The position numbers and the translations under genes are program-made. This document shows positions 34,301 through 45,679 of a stretch of 64,000 nt of DNA, one piece after another. The DNA is from Paguma larvata (taxonomy: Eukaryota; Chordata; Mammalia; Carnivora; Viverridae): positions 100,669,687 to 100,733,686 of the forward strand of contig CM057826.1 in NCBI GenBank assembly GCA_030068075.1, read 5' to 3'. The notes beneath the pieces are model-generated. The model was not told the origin of the DNA, did no database searches, and saw nothing but the letters and a program-made list of their open reading frames with translations. The first letter of the stretch is position 1; every line of letters starts with the position of its first letter.

Positions 34301-34412
34301 GGGGTGCCTGGCTGGCTCAGTTGGTGGAGCATGCGACTCTTGATCTCAGGGATGTAAGTTCAAGACTCATGTGGGGTGTGGAGAATACTTAAAAATAAAA
34401 TCTTAAAAAACC
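34301..34412 (+). mobile_element. Short (old-type) CAN-SINE with TSD
   Basis: A different subfamily from most others here. The tRNA-like head GGGGTGCCTGGCTGGCTCAGTTGGTGGAGCATGCGACTCTTGATCTC is followed by 'GTGGGGTGTGGAGAATACTTAAAAATAAAATCTTAAAA', with no CT-rich block. Flanks AAGTCAGAGGGGA (34288-34300) and AGGTCAGAGGGGA (34413-34425) differ at one base. Confidence 0.92.
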
Positions 34413-34489
34413 AGGTCAGAGGGGAAAATTCTCACGACTCCACAAAATTTTACATTACGTGCCTACTTTCCCCTCTGGCGGAGGGAGTA

Positions 34490-34650
34490 GACCTCCAAGG
34501 AGGTACTATTATTATTCCCATTTTACCAGTGAGGAAATATATTCAGTAAGATTAGCCCCTCCAACCTAATCAACTTCTCAGGCAGTACACAAAAGCAATC
34601 AAGCTCAAGATTTCTCACTCCAGAGCCCAAGTTTCTTCCACTGTTCCTAA
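34490..34650 (-). repeat. MIR SINE fragment
   Basis: 'TACTATTATTATTCCCATTTTACCAGTGAGGAAATATATTCAG' is the reverse complement of the MIR core (CTGTAAAATGGGAATAATAATAG). It extends through 'TCACTCCAGAGCCCAAGTTT'. Confidence 0.75.
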
Positions 34651-34964
34651 CAGCCTCATAGAGAGGGGCACACAGAGCAAAGCACATGAACTCCCGAAAG
34701 TAAAGGTTAATTTCCTCTTCCGTCTCTCATCCAAGAAGACTCCCTAGAGAAGAATGGATCTTAGGCTTTGATGTCAACCAATCTGAATGGTCCAATTCTA
34801 TCCTAATTGGCAGTCTACACAAGCAGTTTCCAGGGCTTCTGCAGCTGAAATTCTTAAGTCAGAGTTATAGATTCACAAAATGTTAGCAGTAGAATGGACC
34901 TAAAAATCGGGTCCAGGAGGACATTCAGCCATGTGGCCATATAAGGGGGACCCAATTATAATTT

Positions 34965-35085
34965 CATTTATAAAATCAGGATAATTCTATCTCCCCCAAA
35001 GGATTTCTGTGGATTAAGTTAACAGATCAATATAAAAGCTCCTAGCAAGAGAAGACACTCAAATGTTTCTTCTATTCCCCCTTCC
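34965..35085 (+). repeat. MIR SINE 3' fragment
   Basis: 'TATAAAATCAGGATAATTCTATCTCCCCCAAAGGATTTCTGTGGATTAAGTTAACAGATCAATATAAAAGCTCCTAGCAAGAGAAGACACTCAAATG' follows the MIR order AAAATGGGGATAAT...GTTGTGAGGATTAAATGAG...AAAGCGCTTAGCA. Confidence 0.65.
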
Positions 35086-35089
35086 TTAT

Positions 35090-37500
35090 CTTAGCCTAGT
35101 TCATTTTGTTAGGACCATAAAAAAGTTATCAAACACTAGAACTTCTTTTCAAGTAGCATCTATTAAAGCTAAAAATAAACTTTATACAAGTTTCCTGGGG
35201 AAAAGAACTTCAAAATATGCTCTCCTTGCAAAATAATGTTTAAGCTCTTTACCTGAGCAAACATATAAATTAATATTCATTTCATGTTTTTACATTAAGA
35301 GGAAAAACGGGATGTTTGAGCAAGTCTACATGGATAGCAGTAGCAAACCAAACTCTGACCCAAGAGGCAAAATAAACATTGTTAAGAAAAGTATTCTCAA
35401 GAATCATGAGTCATAAGTCCTCAGCAGTCTTGAGGCCTCCCTCACCTGGTTAGATGGAAACCATTTAGAAGGATAGAACAACTGTCACTGAAAAATTGGA
35501 AAATAGTAGGAACCTCGAAAGAGAGTTCTGGGGATGGGGGTGGTGAGGGTCATGCTAACTATTTTTACCAGCTTTATTTTCTTCTTCAAGAGGGAAAAAA
35601 TAACTCAGAAACATGAGGGGAAAGGAGAAGAAAGTGTAAGAAAGGCCTGAGAGAGAAAGGGTGGAAGAGGAAGCTGGAAAGAGCAGTAAGAGATGTGGCA
35701 AGAGCTCTGGGAAAGCCAGGGCCCTGTCGGCCCCCATCCTCACATCATCCCCCTTCTACTCTGGGCTGTGTCCCACCATAGAGCCTAAGATCAGTCTTCT
35801 CTCTTGGCAAAAAAGAGCAAATAATAAATCACCACAATAAATCAACAGTATTATTAAATAATTATCAATAAACCTATTCCATAACTGTAGGTTAATAAAT
35901 GCCAAGATCTTCAGTCAGTAACTCCATGTCTCAGCACCAAAACCACCTTACTCCCAGATGACTATTTGACTAAGTTCCCACCCTGATGCTTACCCTGTTT
36001 CCCTAGGCTGAGTCTCTGCTTCTCAATGGCTAGTCTCCCTGACATGCGCCCTTAGAACACGAAGTCTGGGGGGCTGTCTTGTGCCCAGGGTCCTGCCTTG
36101 ACTGACTCATGCCTCTGAAATGCAGGCTGCTGGGGACCAGCACTATGGTGCTGGGTCTTGGGACTTCCTGCCTGTCCGCGGCCTGATGAACTGCAACACT
36201 TCCACCCTGACTCTACTGGGCAGATTTAGCTCTTGCTTTGTAAGTTTAAATAATGGTGCCAGATTAAATATCCCAGATTTCCTTTGTTCAGTTTACACCT
36301 TCATAGGGTTCAACCCCAAGCCATTGTCCACCACCTCAACTCCCCATTCCTCAAGAGTCAGGCCAGGTATAATGTACCAGCCCCCAAGAGGAATAGGAAC
36401 TGGAGCTCTCAACATGGGAAGGAGAAAACGCTAGAGAAAGAGACATAAAGGGAGAAGAGGTGGGAAATGCAACATGACACAGAAAAAGGAGAAAGGAGAC
36501 AATTAAGAGCTTGGTAGATATTGCAAAAAAGGCATCTATCTTACCTCTTCTTCCTATTCTACTGTTCACTTGGGTCAGAAATACCTTGACCACTGTGATC
36601 CTCTGATTACTGATCCCACTGTCTTCTGAGACTCTGGCTGGCCAACCATCACTGGAGCCCCCTAACGTGTTTGTACCCACTCTTTACAAAAAGAATGAGA
36701 GTCCCTGCTCTGATCCCCTCCTTACTTCCCAGGAAGAAAACTGTTTTTCCAGGTTACAAGAGCAAAGGACAAATCAAGAGATTCCCTGCAACTATATGAA
36801 ATCAAGGAAAGAAAAGATTTTTCGTTTGGGTACAAGTTCACAACTCTGCTAAAGGAAGTATTCACCAGAAGCCACCATGTAATAAAAACAGACAAAAGAG
36901 AATTCGCTGTCAAAAATAATCCCTTGAGTTCTCCAGACAGCCCCCAAGGATTGGGTAGAGTTCCACAAATACGATCCACACAGCAACCAAGAGCTAAAAA
37001 AGGTCTGAGTTTCATCATGTTCTTTTTTTTTAACCATATCTGTAAACAATAATTCTAAAACTACCATTTAAAATATAACTAATGCTAGCAAAAAAAAAAA
37101 AAAAAAAAAGGAAGCAATTCTGTTTCTCTCCCACTGAAGAACAAAAACAAAACCAGGCAATACACAAGAACTCCTAGGAAGCTCCTGCCAAGCTAGAGCG
37201 CCAACCAGCCCCCACCTAGGGAAGCAGGCACACGCAGATATCTGCCCATGTCTGAAATTGACTTGGCAGATGAACCCAGGAAGCAACTTCATAGTCCACA
37301 TCTGACCCAGCCTGGCTGCTATATCCCAAGTCTTTATTTTCCCACTTTTGTCACAAAGACTCACAGGTGGAAGGGAGAAGGGCTCTGCCTTGAATACATG
37401 TAGATCTAAAGGCTGGAGTCAAGGACATGCTAAGTTAAGGCAACTTTCATGTCTGAGTTCGAAATCTACCTGAGAAAAGAGCAACCCATTCTGCAGGTAG
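35090..37500. other. Unique intronic sequence
   Basis: Includes a purine-rich tract (35580-35700) and an A20 run (37090-37109). Several open frames of about 100 codons (for example plus 36120-36434, minus 36351-36680) lack splice sites and motifs. No named repeat. Confidence 0.45.
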
Positions 37501-37535
37501 AGTCAGTGCCTTCTTTCAAAATATCTACACTTCTC

Positions 37536-37967
37536 GTATCATCTTCTTTCATTAAGTTTCTACACATATGGGTAAAAGCATATGGGGAAAGCTGTACACT
37601 TACCTCACTGAAACTATACTGTTATGGATAAACAATCATTCAAGTAACATCTTCCACTGACAGATATGTTTGCAAATGGACATGTAGAAGCATGTGGGAA
37701 TAGACCTATTCTTACCTCGATGAAACTGCACGGTGTATAATGTGTGTTTCAGGCAACACCTTCTTTGGTGAAGATGTAAGTGTTTGCAAATATATGTTAG
37801 AAGCATGTGGGAATGCCCGCATGTTTAACTCACTGAATCTACACTGTGGACAAACCTTTGAGGTAACCTGTTCTTTCACTAAGATAAAACTATTTGTAAA
37901 GTTATGTATAGAAGCCTATGGGAATGGCTGCGTGCTTACCACGTGGAAAGTACACGGTGTATAAATT
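37536..37967. repeat. Diverged tandem array of four ~109-bp units
   Basis: Units start at 37536, 37644, 37753 and 37863 (108, 109, 110 and about 105 bp). Each begins G(T/C)A-(A/T)CA-ccTTCT and carries GCAAAT or a variant, 'AGAAGC-TGTGGGAAT', and 'TTACC-CGA/CTGAA-CT-CAC-GTGTATAA'-like ends. A partial 5' copy of the first ~30 bp precedes the array (37505-37531). The units are clearly homologous but well diverged, so the array is old. I do not recognise the unit as any named satellite or transposon. Short open frames across it are not consistent between units because the period changes by single bases. Confidence 0.85.
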
Positions 37968-37969
37968 TT

Positions 37970-38538
37970 CAAAAAAAAGTCTACAGCTCTCGTCGGTAGA
38001 TAAGTAAGATTTTTGCTTGTTACATGGGGATTTTAAACAATGAATTCCTCCATATAAGTGTTTACTGAACGATTAACAAAAGCCAGCTCACGACATACAG
38101 AAGCAGAGCTCTCATTTACAAGGCCATGTCCACTGGACTCATCTGATCAGTGAAGCACGGAGCTCCCCATCCACGTGTCTTCTCCCTGCTCCCAGGAGCT
38201 GGGCTGCGGCTATGGGTTTGGTCTTCCCATTTCACATATTCCTCTAACGGCTGCAGTCACACCCTACTGCTGAAAGGACCCCAATCTCACCAAGCTCAAA
38301 GCACCACAGCCCTGAAGGTCCATTCCTGCCCTTCACCGTTCATTGCTATCCCAGGGATCAGGAAACCATAACCACAGGGCAAATAAAATTGAACTGGACT
38401 ACAGCCGTGCCTCATTTACACACTGTCCACATTCCACCTTCCACAGCAGAGTTGAACAGTCACCACAGAAACCATGTGGCCCTCAAACCTCAAACATGTG
38501 CTCTCTGGCCCTTTACCAAACAAGTTTGCCAGTGCCTC
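37970..38538. other. Unique intronic sequence, moderately GC-rich
   Basis: No gene is supported. The open frames at 38150-38371 and 38343-38651 have no splice context. Confidence 0.4.
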
Positions 38539-38540
38539 AT

Positions 38541-38645
38541 TTCTTCATAAATTTACCAAGCATCTACTACGTGCCAAACACTGTCTGTGCCCTGTGGAGA
38601 GAACAGCGAGCAAAGCAAAGTCCCCTTCTTCAGGGGAGAATAGGA
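38541..38645 (-). repeat. L2 LINE 3' end fragment
   Basis: 'TTTCTTCATAAATTTACCAAGCATCTACTACGTGCCAAACACTGTCTGTGCCCTGTGGAGAGAACAGCGAGCAAAGCAAAGTCCCCTTC' is a reverse-complement L2 3' UTR. Confidence 0.75.
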
Positions 38646-38884
38646 CTGTAAAGCAGCAGCAGCATGATACTGGGACAGGATACGGGACACTCTATCAAGT
38701 AGGCAATTAGAGGAGGATCTCATGGAAAGGGGCCCATATGAATAGAGACCTGAGAGGCGGAGAGGAAGGAGCCACATCAGGGCCCTTCCTGCTGAAGGAA
38801 TGAGCTCAGCACATCTGAGTAAAACCGAACAAGGTGGTGGGACAAGGTCCCCTTTCCCAACAGTCCCCATCCACTTGTCCTTCC

Positions 38885-39125
38885 TCCGACGTGCCAGGCA
38901 CCAGGCTATCTGCCATAAGCATGGATCTCATTAATCTTTAAGACTACTTTCTGACATACTCTTGTCTTCATCCCCATTTTACAAGTAAGGAAAATGAGGC
39001 TTAGGTGACTTAGCCAAGCTATTGAGCTAGCGACCAATAAAGACTGAGATCCAAGGCTAGCTGTCAGACCCAAGTTTCTCCTACATTCTTTCCCATTCCA
39101 CCTTTGTACAGACAGCATGGGCTCT
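38885..39125 (-). repeat. MIR SINE, near full length
   Basis: 'CTTCATCCCCATTTTACAAGTAAGGAAAATGAGGCTTAGGTGACTTAGCCAAGCTATTGAGCTAGCGACCAATAAAGACTGAGATCCAAGGC' is the reverse complement of the MIR core and 5' half. Confidence 0.88.
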
Positions 39126-39129
39126 GGCA

Positions 39130-39712
39130 CCTAGCTACGGACGAGTAGCTCGACTTTCCTGCTGTAGCTGGCTCAGGGTGCAGGCCACCTGGACAGAGGC
39201 AAGAGGCTTCACTGGGCCTGCTTCCGTTCCCACTCACTGCTTGTCAACGTTTTCCCTGAACTTCCCTACTTCTTCCGCCCCTAATGCGATAAAAGCCTCC
39301 AAACAAACCCACTGAGCTATGGAAGGCTCACTGAAGCAAGGAAATAGCTTGCAAAATAAGGAAAGAGAAAGGGAACTAGTATTTACAGATGGTCTCTCGG
39401 TGCCAGGCACTAATACACTAAGTGCTCACTTTACTTCTGGGAGATGATGTTTACTGGAAATATCAAAGGATAAAAATACAACATCTTCCATGCAGATCTT
39501 GGCATTCCACAGTGCAGGACCTGCTTAAGGAGTCTCCACAATAGACATAATAAAAATCTTAAATCAGCACATATTACTACCCTGTGATCCTCAGAATTAA
39601 TCATCATCCAGTGTCCTGAGACAAGATATAGAGCAACTTCCTATTCTTTCCAACCTCGATTATGTTCTTGGATGCTTCCACTTTGTTTTCTTTGCCTCTT
39701 TAAGAATTTACA
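39130..39712. other. Unique intronic sequence with a possible MIR tail
   Basis: 'TATTTACAGATGGTCTCTCGGTGCCAGGCACTAATACACTAAGTGCTCACTTTA' (39380-39433) looks like a reversed MIR or L2 end. The rest is unassigned. Confidence 0.4.
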
Positions 39713-39716
39713 TCAG

Positions 39717-39900
39717 GGGGCGTCTGGTGGCTTGGTCAGTTAAGCATCCGACTCTTAATTTCAGCTCAGGTCATGTGAGACTGAGCCCCGTTTCAGGCCC
39801 TGAGCTGACAGCATCAAGGCTGCTTGGGATTCTCTCTCCCCCCACACCCTCCACCTCTGTTTCTCTCAAAATAAATAATCTTAGAAGAAAAAAAAAAAAA
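39717..39900 (+). mobile_element. CAN-SINE (feline type)
   Basis: The head reads GGGGGCGTCTGGTGGCTTGGTCAG (one base lost in the GGGTGGC block), then GAGACTGAGCCCCGTTTCAGG, a CT-rich block and AAATAAATAATCTTAG plus A13. Part of the middle ('gatctcacggttc') is deleted. No clear TSD. Confidence 0.88.
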
Positions 39901-39904
39901 GAGC

Positions 39905-42150
39905 GATGCACTATTGAGAAGCAAGGAAAGGAAGGGCGAAGTAAGTTTAAAATGCCTCCATTCATGGAAAAGGACAGAGGGTAAATTGTGTGAAAAAAAG
40001 TCTGGAAGCTGGGGTAGGAAGGGCCCACGCATTCTGTATGCTCTATTGCTCTTCCTTTCTGATATATCATCTCCCCTTTTTAATGAAAGAAATGCTGCCC
40101 CAAGAAATATAGAAGTCAAGGAAAGTAAACAAGAATGGCCTCAACTCGAATAAGAGGACACACATGTGGCTAAACAGGTTGGCAGAGGGCAGCAATGACC
40201 AAATTACCTGGAAGGGAAAATTAACTTTAGACTGATGTTACTTACAAATGATATCTCACTCAAAATAGGAAACTATACACCATTTCCTCATTTCCAAAAT
40301 GACTAAGAATATATGAAAAAACAGGAAAGTCAACTCTCAGAATCATTTTGAAAGCTTACAAATGACTTTATAAACGAATCACCCAGCGTAATTAAGTGAC
40401 GACATTTTTTACTTGATGATAAAGCACGTTTTATCACTGTAGCTAATTAAAACCAAGAGAAAAAAAAAAGAAAACGACAATGAAGGTATCAATAATTCAA
40501 GACTTCAATGAGAGGGAAGCTATCTATGCAAAACCTTTTCAGGATTCTTACATTACAGAATTGTATTAGTCACAGTACCTCACTACCAAAATGTAATCAT
40601 CAACATAATTAACTTAGAAATAAAAGGTCAAAGAAGTTAGATGAAAGGACACTATCAATGTCACACAAGGATGACCTGGCTCCCAATGGGGAAATATTTG
40701 CTGCCATCAGAAACTCAGAAGGCAGACCTGAGTCACCGCACCCTCAAGCTAACAGCGATCTTCCCACCCCTGGCAGCTTGCCGATGACTATACCCTGGCT
40801 GCAACCTCACTAATGACCCTAAGCCAGAAACGCCCGACTGGGGTTTTCCCGGATAACTAAGAAAGCTTTAGAATGTTAACCAACATCCTAACACTGTTGG
40901 ATCTGGCTTTGTGTTGTTCTGCTCTTTAAGCAGCTGAACTGGGAGATGATTTCTTACATAACAGAAGGAAACTCAATGCCAAACGTCCTCTGACTAGGGA
41001 AGTGTGTGTGTGCGTGCATGTAAACGTGCTGTATGAATGACGTGTTAACAGTGACCTCATTGGAATGAACTCCGCACTGACTCAGCTGGCCCAGATATAA
41101 TGAAGGGGCTGCAAGCATGTTTGACCAAGGACACCACTTCCTAGCTACTAATCATAGGTTTTCTTGTTCATGATATTTAAGTAGAGAATAGTACTTCCCT
41201 TTGTTGCTATCTTCATTCTTGCCAAGAGTCTCCATGCATCACATGTAAAAACCAGTTTCATTACTTTCTCCCACCACCCATGAGAGGCCCTTCACTGCAG
41301 CACAATTCAGAAAACTCAAAGAACAGCCAAGAAAGGAATGGACCACTGTTAACAGTACCTGACTGTAGGAATGTGGAATGGCTACTTAAATCTTTCTTAA
41401 TTCATATTCTAACTTTTTCCCAAGAAAGACTTAAAGACTCTAGTAGCTTAACTCGAGTAGAGATTCATTCCCCTGACACTAACCCACTGCCAGTTTCAAT
41501 AGCTAAATAGTTATTGGTGCTTTTCTACTTCTGTTCAGAACTTATATTTGATTCTCTGGGTCATTTATTTTTTTCCTCAACAATAATTCACTGACGGGCC
41601 CGAGTAAAGATAGAGCTCCAATTGTGTACACGTGTGAGTTTACCAGCAAGCTGGGAAGCACATATAAGCCAAGATGCACACACACAAAGGAACAAAAACA
41701 GACAAACCATGGTTACAAAAGAACTCTTCATCTCCTGGCATTTTATATCTTCTGCCTCTTTCTTAGTAGGAGGGTATAAGTGTTTGCAGGGAGATATCAT
41801 TAAACATTCCAAGGTTTAACTTATGAGAAAAGGTTATATAAGCTACATACCCTGGATAAGGACTGGAAAGGAAGGAACAATAATATCAGGGCCAGATACA
41901 GTAAAATATGAAGGTGCTGAGGCTTGCCCTGCAGTGCGCTTCAACAGAAAGCAAGCAAGGAAAATGGGAAAATTACCTTCTCCAGATCCCCCAAATCCCA
42001 CTGCTGTCTCCTCCAGGATTAAATGTTCCCTGTCACCCTATCACGGAGACCATGGAAAGCTAAGATTCGGAGCACTGAAAAAATAAAGGTCATCATTGAT
42101 TCCTTTTGCCTTGATAAAGAGAGAGGCAGTGTATCACCTACGAAAGAAAT
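39905..42150. other. Unique intronic sequence
   Basis: A repeat-free stretch at 40860-41130 contains a TGACGTG, an AP-1-type TGACTCA and an overlapping CAGCTG E-box, and may be regulatory. The rest shows nothing. Confidence 0.4.
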
Positions 42151-42154
42151 GGTT

Positions 42155-42220
42155 TCCAATGCCATTCCACGAGTATTTATTGAGTGCTTCCTCTATGTTA
42201 AGGTACTATGGAATGAGGGG
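42155..42220 (-). repeat. L2 LINE 3' end fragment
   Basis: 'CCATTCCACGAGTATTTATTGAGTGCTTCCTCTATGTTAAGGTACTATGGAATG' resembles the reversed L2 terminus (ATTTATTGAGCACCTACTATGTGCC). Confidence 0.6.
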
Positions 42221-42224
42221 ACCG

Positions 42225-43160
42225 ACTGATGACAGGATGAGTTGAATCCATTTTTGAATTCTATAAAAATTGCAGCTCCTCCCCCCATTTACATACATAA
42301 ACAATTCAACTTCAAAAACTTGGTAATAATTTCAGGCTATCCACAAAACCTCAAGATCTATGGCTCCCAGGGTAAGCACCATATGATCTACTAGGAGAGA
42401 AAAACATGCAGAATTTTATTTAGTAAATTTATTACATGATATGTGACATTAGATATTAACCTTGTCTTTCTTCCAGGCAGCTGAAAACCGACCTTCTGCC
42501 TTCTGTCTTCTCAAATACCAGAGATTGCAGAAGACAAAGTGCATACATGTGTGTAAAAGTAACATTTATTAATATTTCCAGCATTACTTTCTACAGGTGA
42601 TAGTAACTGAACTAAAATAAAATTGGAATGAAACCTCAATTTATAAAACCTGTATTTTTAATCTCATACTAAGTGTAGTTATTTTATATGATTAATTCTG
42701 AATAGAAAACATTTTTTATAGTCACAAGAGAGCAAGTTGAACGCTTGTCATTACTTTCAATGGTTTAAATAATTTTGCCTATGATACTGGTAAGAAAAAA
42801 AATTCGTTTGAATTTGTCTTTTTCTTTAAATAAGTTCAGTTTCTTTATATAAACTGTATTTATGCTGTCAAAAGCAAAACATGAACGATAAGTGAATTAG
42901 ACACCGGGGAGGTTTTTCAAACTTCTCTCTCATAGTCTCCAGTGTCTTCCAAGAGCCAAGTTCTCAAACCCAGGCAGAGAATGTTCGTTAGGGTGGAGTA
43001 ACTTACGCATGCTAACAGGGTGTGTCTGGCAAAAGAACTGAGCACTCATGAGAACAAAGAGAGAGAATCAATATCCCTGCAAAGGGTGGGGACAGGATAA
43101 GGACACACAGCTAGAAAACAGGACAGAAAGAAACACGAACTGATGTGTTTTCAAGCCTTT
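42225..43160. other. Unique AT-rich intronic sequence
   Basis: No gene or named repeat seen. Confidence 0.45.
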
Positions 43161-43164
43161 AGAA

Positions 43165-43362
43165 CTGTGCTGTCCAATATAGTAGCCACTAACCACATGT
43201 GGCTAGCTAAATTTAAATTAATTCAAAGGAAAAATTCAGTTCCTCAGGTGCACTAGCCTCATTTCAAGAGCTTAAAAGCCACCTGTGACTCATGACTACG
43301 ATAGGTGTCATGCAGAGTACAGAACATTTCCAACTTCTCAGCGAGCTCCACTGGACAGCACT
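43165..43362 (+). mobile_element. hAT-type MITE (MER5/MER58-like)
   Basis: Inverted ends TGCTGTCCA (43168-43176 region) and TGGACAGCA (43352-43360). In between are 'GTAGCCACTAACCACATGTGGCTAGCTAAATTTAAATTAATT', 'AAAATTCAGTTCCTCAGGTGCACTAGCC' and 'AGAACATTTCCAAC', as in mammalian hAT-Charlie non-autonomous elements. The exact subfamily is uncertain. Confidence 0.82.
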
Positions 43363-43374
43363 ATTCCAGAAAGT

Positions 43375-44360
43375 GACAAACTCAGAAAACACGGAGAATC
43401 TTGGTCTCTTCCAGAACATACATAGATTCACCGATGAACAATGTTCACCTAAGTTCTTCTAGTTAAACAGGAATGTAAATTGATGCAAAGGAGACAGAAC
43501 AATTAAGATTCAGAATTTTTAGTGCAACGCAGAAATGGTCTTTACACAATAAAATCCCTAACATTCTGGACTCCATCTGAGATGCAAGTGCCTCAGGAGC
43601 TGCTAAGCCAGTGGAAGGTCTGTGGATTATTCTTCCTTACCAGCCAATAACAACATTCACTGAGTTCCTAATATCTATACATGCCCTGCAGAGAAAGAGA
43701 GTGCTAAAATAATAAGACATGTTTTAGGCTTCAGGAATTCAGTGGAGAGAAATGGGGCGAGGGGGATGCTTGATATATATCTATGATTCATTTATTTATA
43801 GCCCACACATTTTCCATACTACATATCAAAGTCATGCTGCATTTAACCTTAAGCATTTAGGGAAAGGCATAACATTATTGCTGTGAGGTACCATTTGGCT
43901 TTTCACTCAAATATTATCTTTTCCACAGACTCATTTTCATTACATGCCTCCTAATTCCTTTTGGCTCACGAGTGGAGATTAGGTCAACTTGAAATTAGGA
44001 CCTTTCTGGAAAGCTCAATTTTCTTCACCTAAAAAATCAGGGAATTGGACGAATCATCTAAGCCTGTCTCTCCTTTTCGTTCTCTAAGGTCTACAATTCT
44101 ACTGGCTGTCCAGAATGCTCTAAAAAATGGAAAAAGTTTTTATTTGGGGAAGTGGAGAGTTATAAAAGACACACACGGGAACTAAGGAAGAGTTACACAA
44201 CATGTGTGACTAAATATAAGGTAACACAGTCACAGCTTTTCATTAAGAAAAGGTGACATAATACAGAAAGGAAAAAAGCATTTCGAGCCAGGTAGTTTTT
44301 TAAAAGAGTTGGTGAAAAGAGCTGAGAGCAATGCTTCTATAAGTTATTATTTGTGTCACA
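43375..44360. other. Unique intronic sequence
   Basis: AT-rich. No gene or named repeat is supported. Confidence 0.45.
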
Positions 44361-44373
44361 AAAGGGTTCATGA

Positions 44374-44471
44374 GAGACACTGGGCTGGCTCAATCAGTAG
44401 AGCGTGTGACTCTTGGTCTTGAGGTCATGAGTTCCAGCCCCATGATGGGTGTACAGATTATTTTTCTAAAA
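44374..44471 (+). mobile_element. Short (old-type) CAN-SINE with TSD
   Basis: 'CTGGGCTGGCTCAATCAGTAGAGCGTGTGACTCTTGGTC' head, 'GAGTTCCAGCCCCATGATGGGTGTACAGATTATTTTTCTAAAA' end. No CT block. Flanks AAAGGGTTCATGA (44361-44373) and AAAGGATTCATGA (44472-44484) differ at one base. Confidence 0.9.
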
Positions 44472-44554
44472 AAAGGATTCATGAAGGAAGTAAGAAATTC
44501 ATTAAATATTGAAGAAACTAATTGTTTTGTATTACTATTTAACAGTAACTTTCA

Positions 44555-44761
44555 GGGCAACTGGGTTGCTCAGTCAGTTAAGCGTCCAACTTTGCCTCAG
44601 GTCATGCTCTCATGATTTGTGAGTTCGGGCCCCACATCAGGCTTTGTGCTGACAGCTCTGAGCCTGGAGCCTGCTTCGGATTCTGTTCCCCCACCTGTCT
44701 CTGCCCCTCTCTGCTCATGCTCTCTCAAAAATAAATAAATATTTTAAAAAAATTTTTAAAT
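44555..44761 (+). mobile_element. CAN-SINE (feline type) with TSD
   Basis: GGGCAACTGGGTTGCTCAGTCAGTTAAGCG head, GAGTTCGGGCCCCACATCAGGC, 'GTGCTGACAGCTCTGAGCC', CT block, AAATAAATATTTTAAA tail. Flanks AACAGTAACTTTCA (44541-44554) and AAGAGTAACTTTCA (44762-44775) differ at one base. Confidence 0.93.
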
Positions 44762-44779
44762 AAGAGTAACTTTCAAAAT

Positions 44780-45670
44780 TTTGACCACACATCTCACTGA
44801 AACATTTTAGACTATTATCCACTAGGCGTACAACAAAAACATTTCATAAAGCAAAAACAGAACCTCATTTCAATGTAGGTTTTCTGATATTCCCCACTTT
44901 AATTTTATTTTAAAATACAATTATGACCTAGTAAGCTAATTTTAGAAGTTCCAACCCATAGGATAAAAAATACTTCCTTAAGGGATAGGAATTTCTATTG
45001 CTGGAATTTGTAAATAGTTGACTGCCTGAAGAAAGGGAGCCATATTTATAAAAGTAAGATCAGAAAACTGTGTGTGTGTGTGTGTGTGTGTTTTAGAGAA
45101 AGAGAGAGAATGGGTGGGAGGACACGTTTAATAACATGTTTTTTACGTGATTATCGAGGTTTGCCAGAGGATATCACTTTTTTTGTTGTTGAAACAAAAA
45201 TTGGGGTCTACATGCCTGCCAGTTCTGTAGAAAGTGGAAATGCAAATGGACTTGTGATATACCAAGTATGGACCTGGCAGGCCTGCTATGGCTGCTGATG
45301 GAGCATAAAAATATAAACATAATGAAATGAAGACCTGGATCCAATAGTAAGAAAAAGCAGAGGAAAGGACTCTTGGGAAATAGCAGAACTTCCCAATGGG
45401 AAGAGAAAAACTGAGTCTCCCATTTTTAAATACAAGACAAGCTTTTGAAACCAAAAGACTAAATGAAATACTAAAGGAAAGATGTAGATCGGGAAGAGAC
45501 AGAAGAAATTTCATGGAGTCACTCCACAGACCACCACTGTCCCATGTCATCTGCTTCTTTTCTTAAGGAGCTAGAATGGGCCATGGCTCAACACCCAAAA
45601 TGGAAAAGAGACAAGATCTGTCCCCAGGCCTCCATATACCCAGACGCTGAATCACCTAGAGAGTATGTAT
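44780..45670. other. Unique intronic sequence
   Basis: Contains a TG microsatellite (listed separately). Open frames up to 135 codons on the minus strand (45143-45550) have no splice sites or family motifs. Confidence 0.4.
45071..45092. repeat. (TG)n microsatellite
   Basis: About 11 TG units, followed by a short AGAGAAAGAGAGAGA run. Confidence 0.92.
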
Positions 45671-45679
45671 CCCTTCAGT

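Noticed and set aside
36120..36680. Overlapping open frames of 104-109 codons on both strands
   Set aside because: Both lack motifs and splice signals, and length on both strands at once points to composition.
37536..37967. Tandem array considered as a CRISPR array or zinc-finger exon
   Set aside because: Units are contiguous and diverged with no unique spacers, the genome is eukaryotic, and there is no C2H2 spacing.
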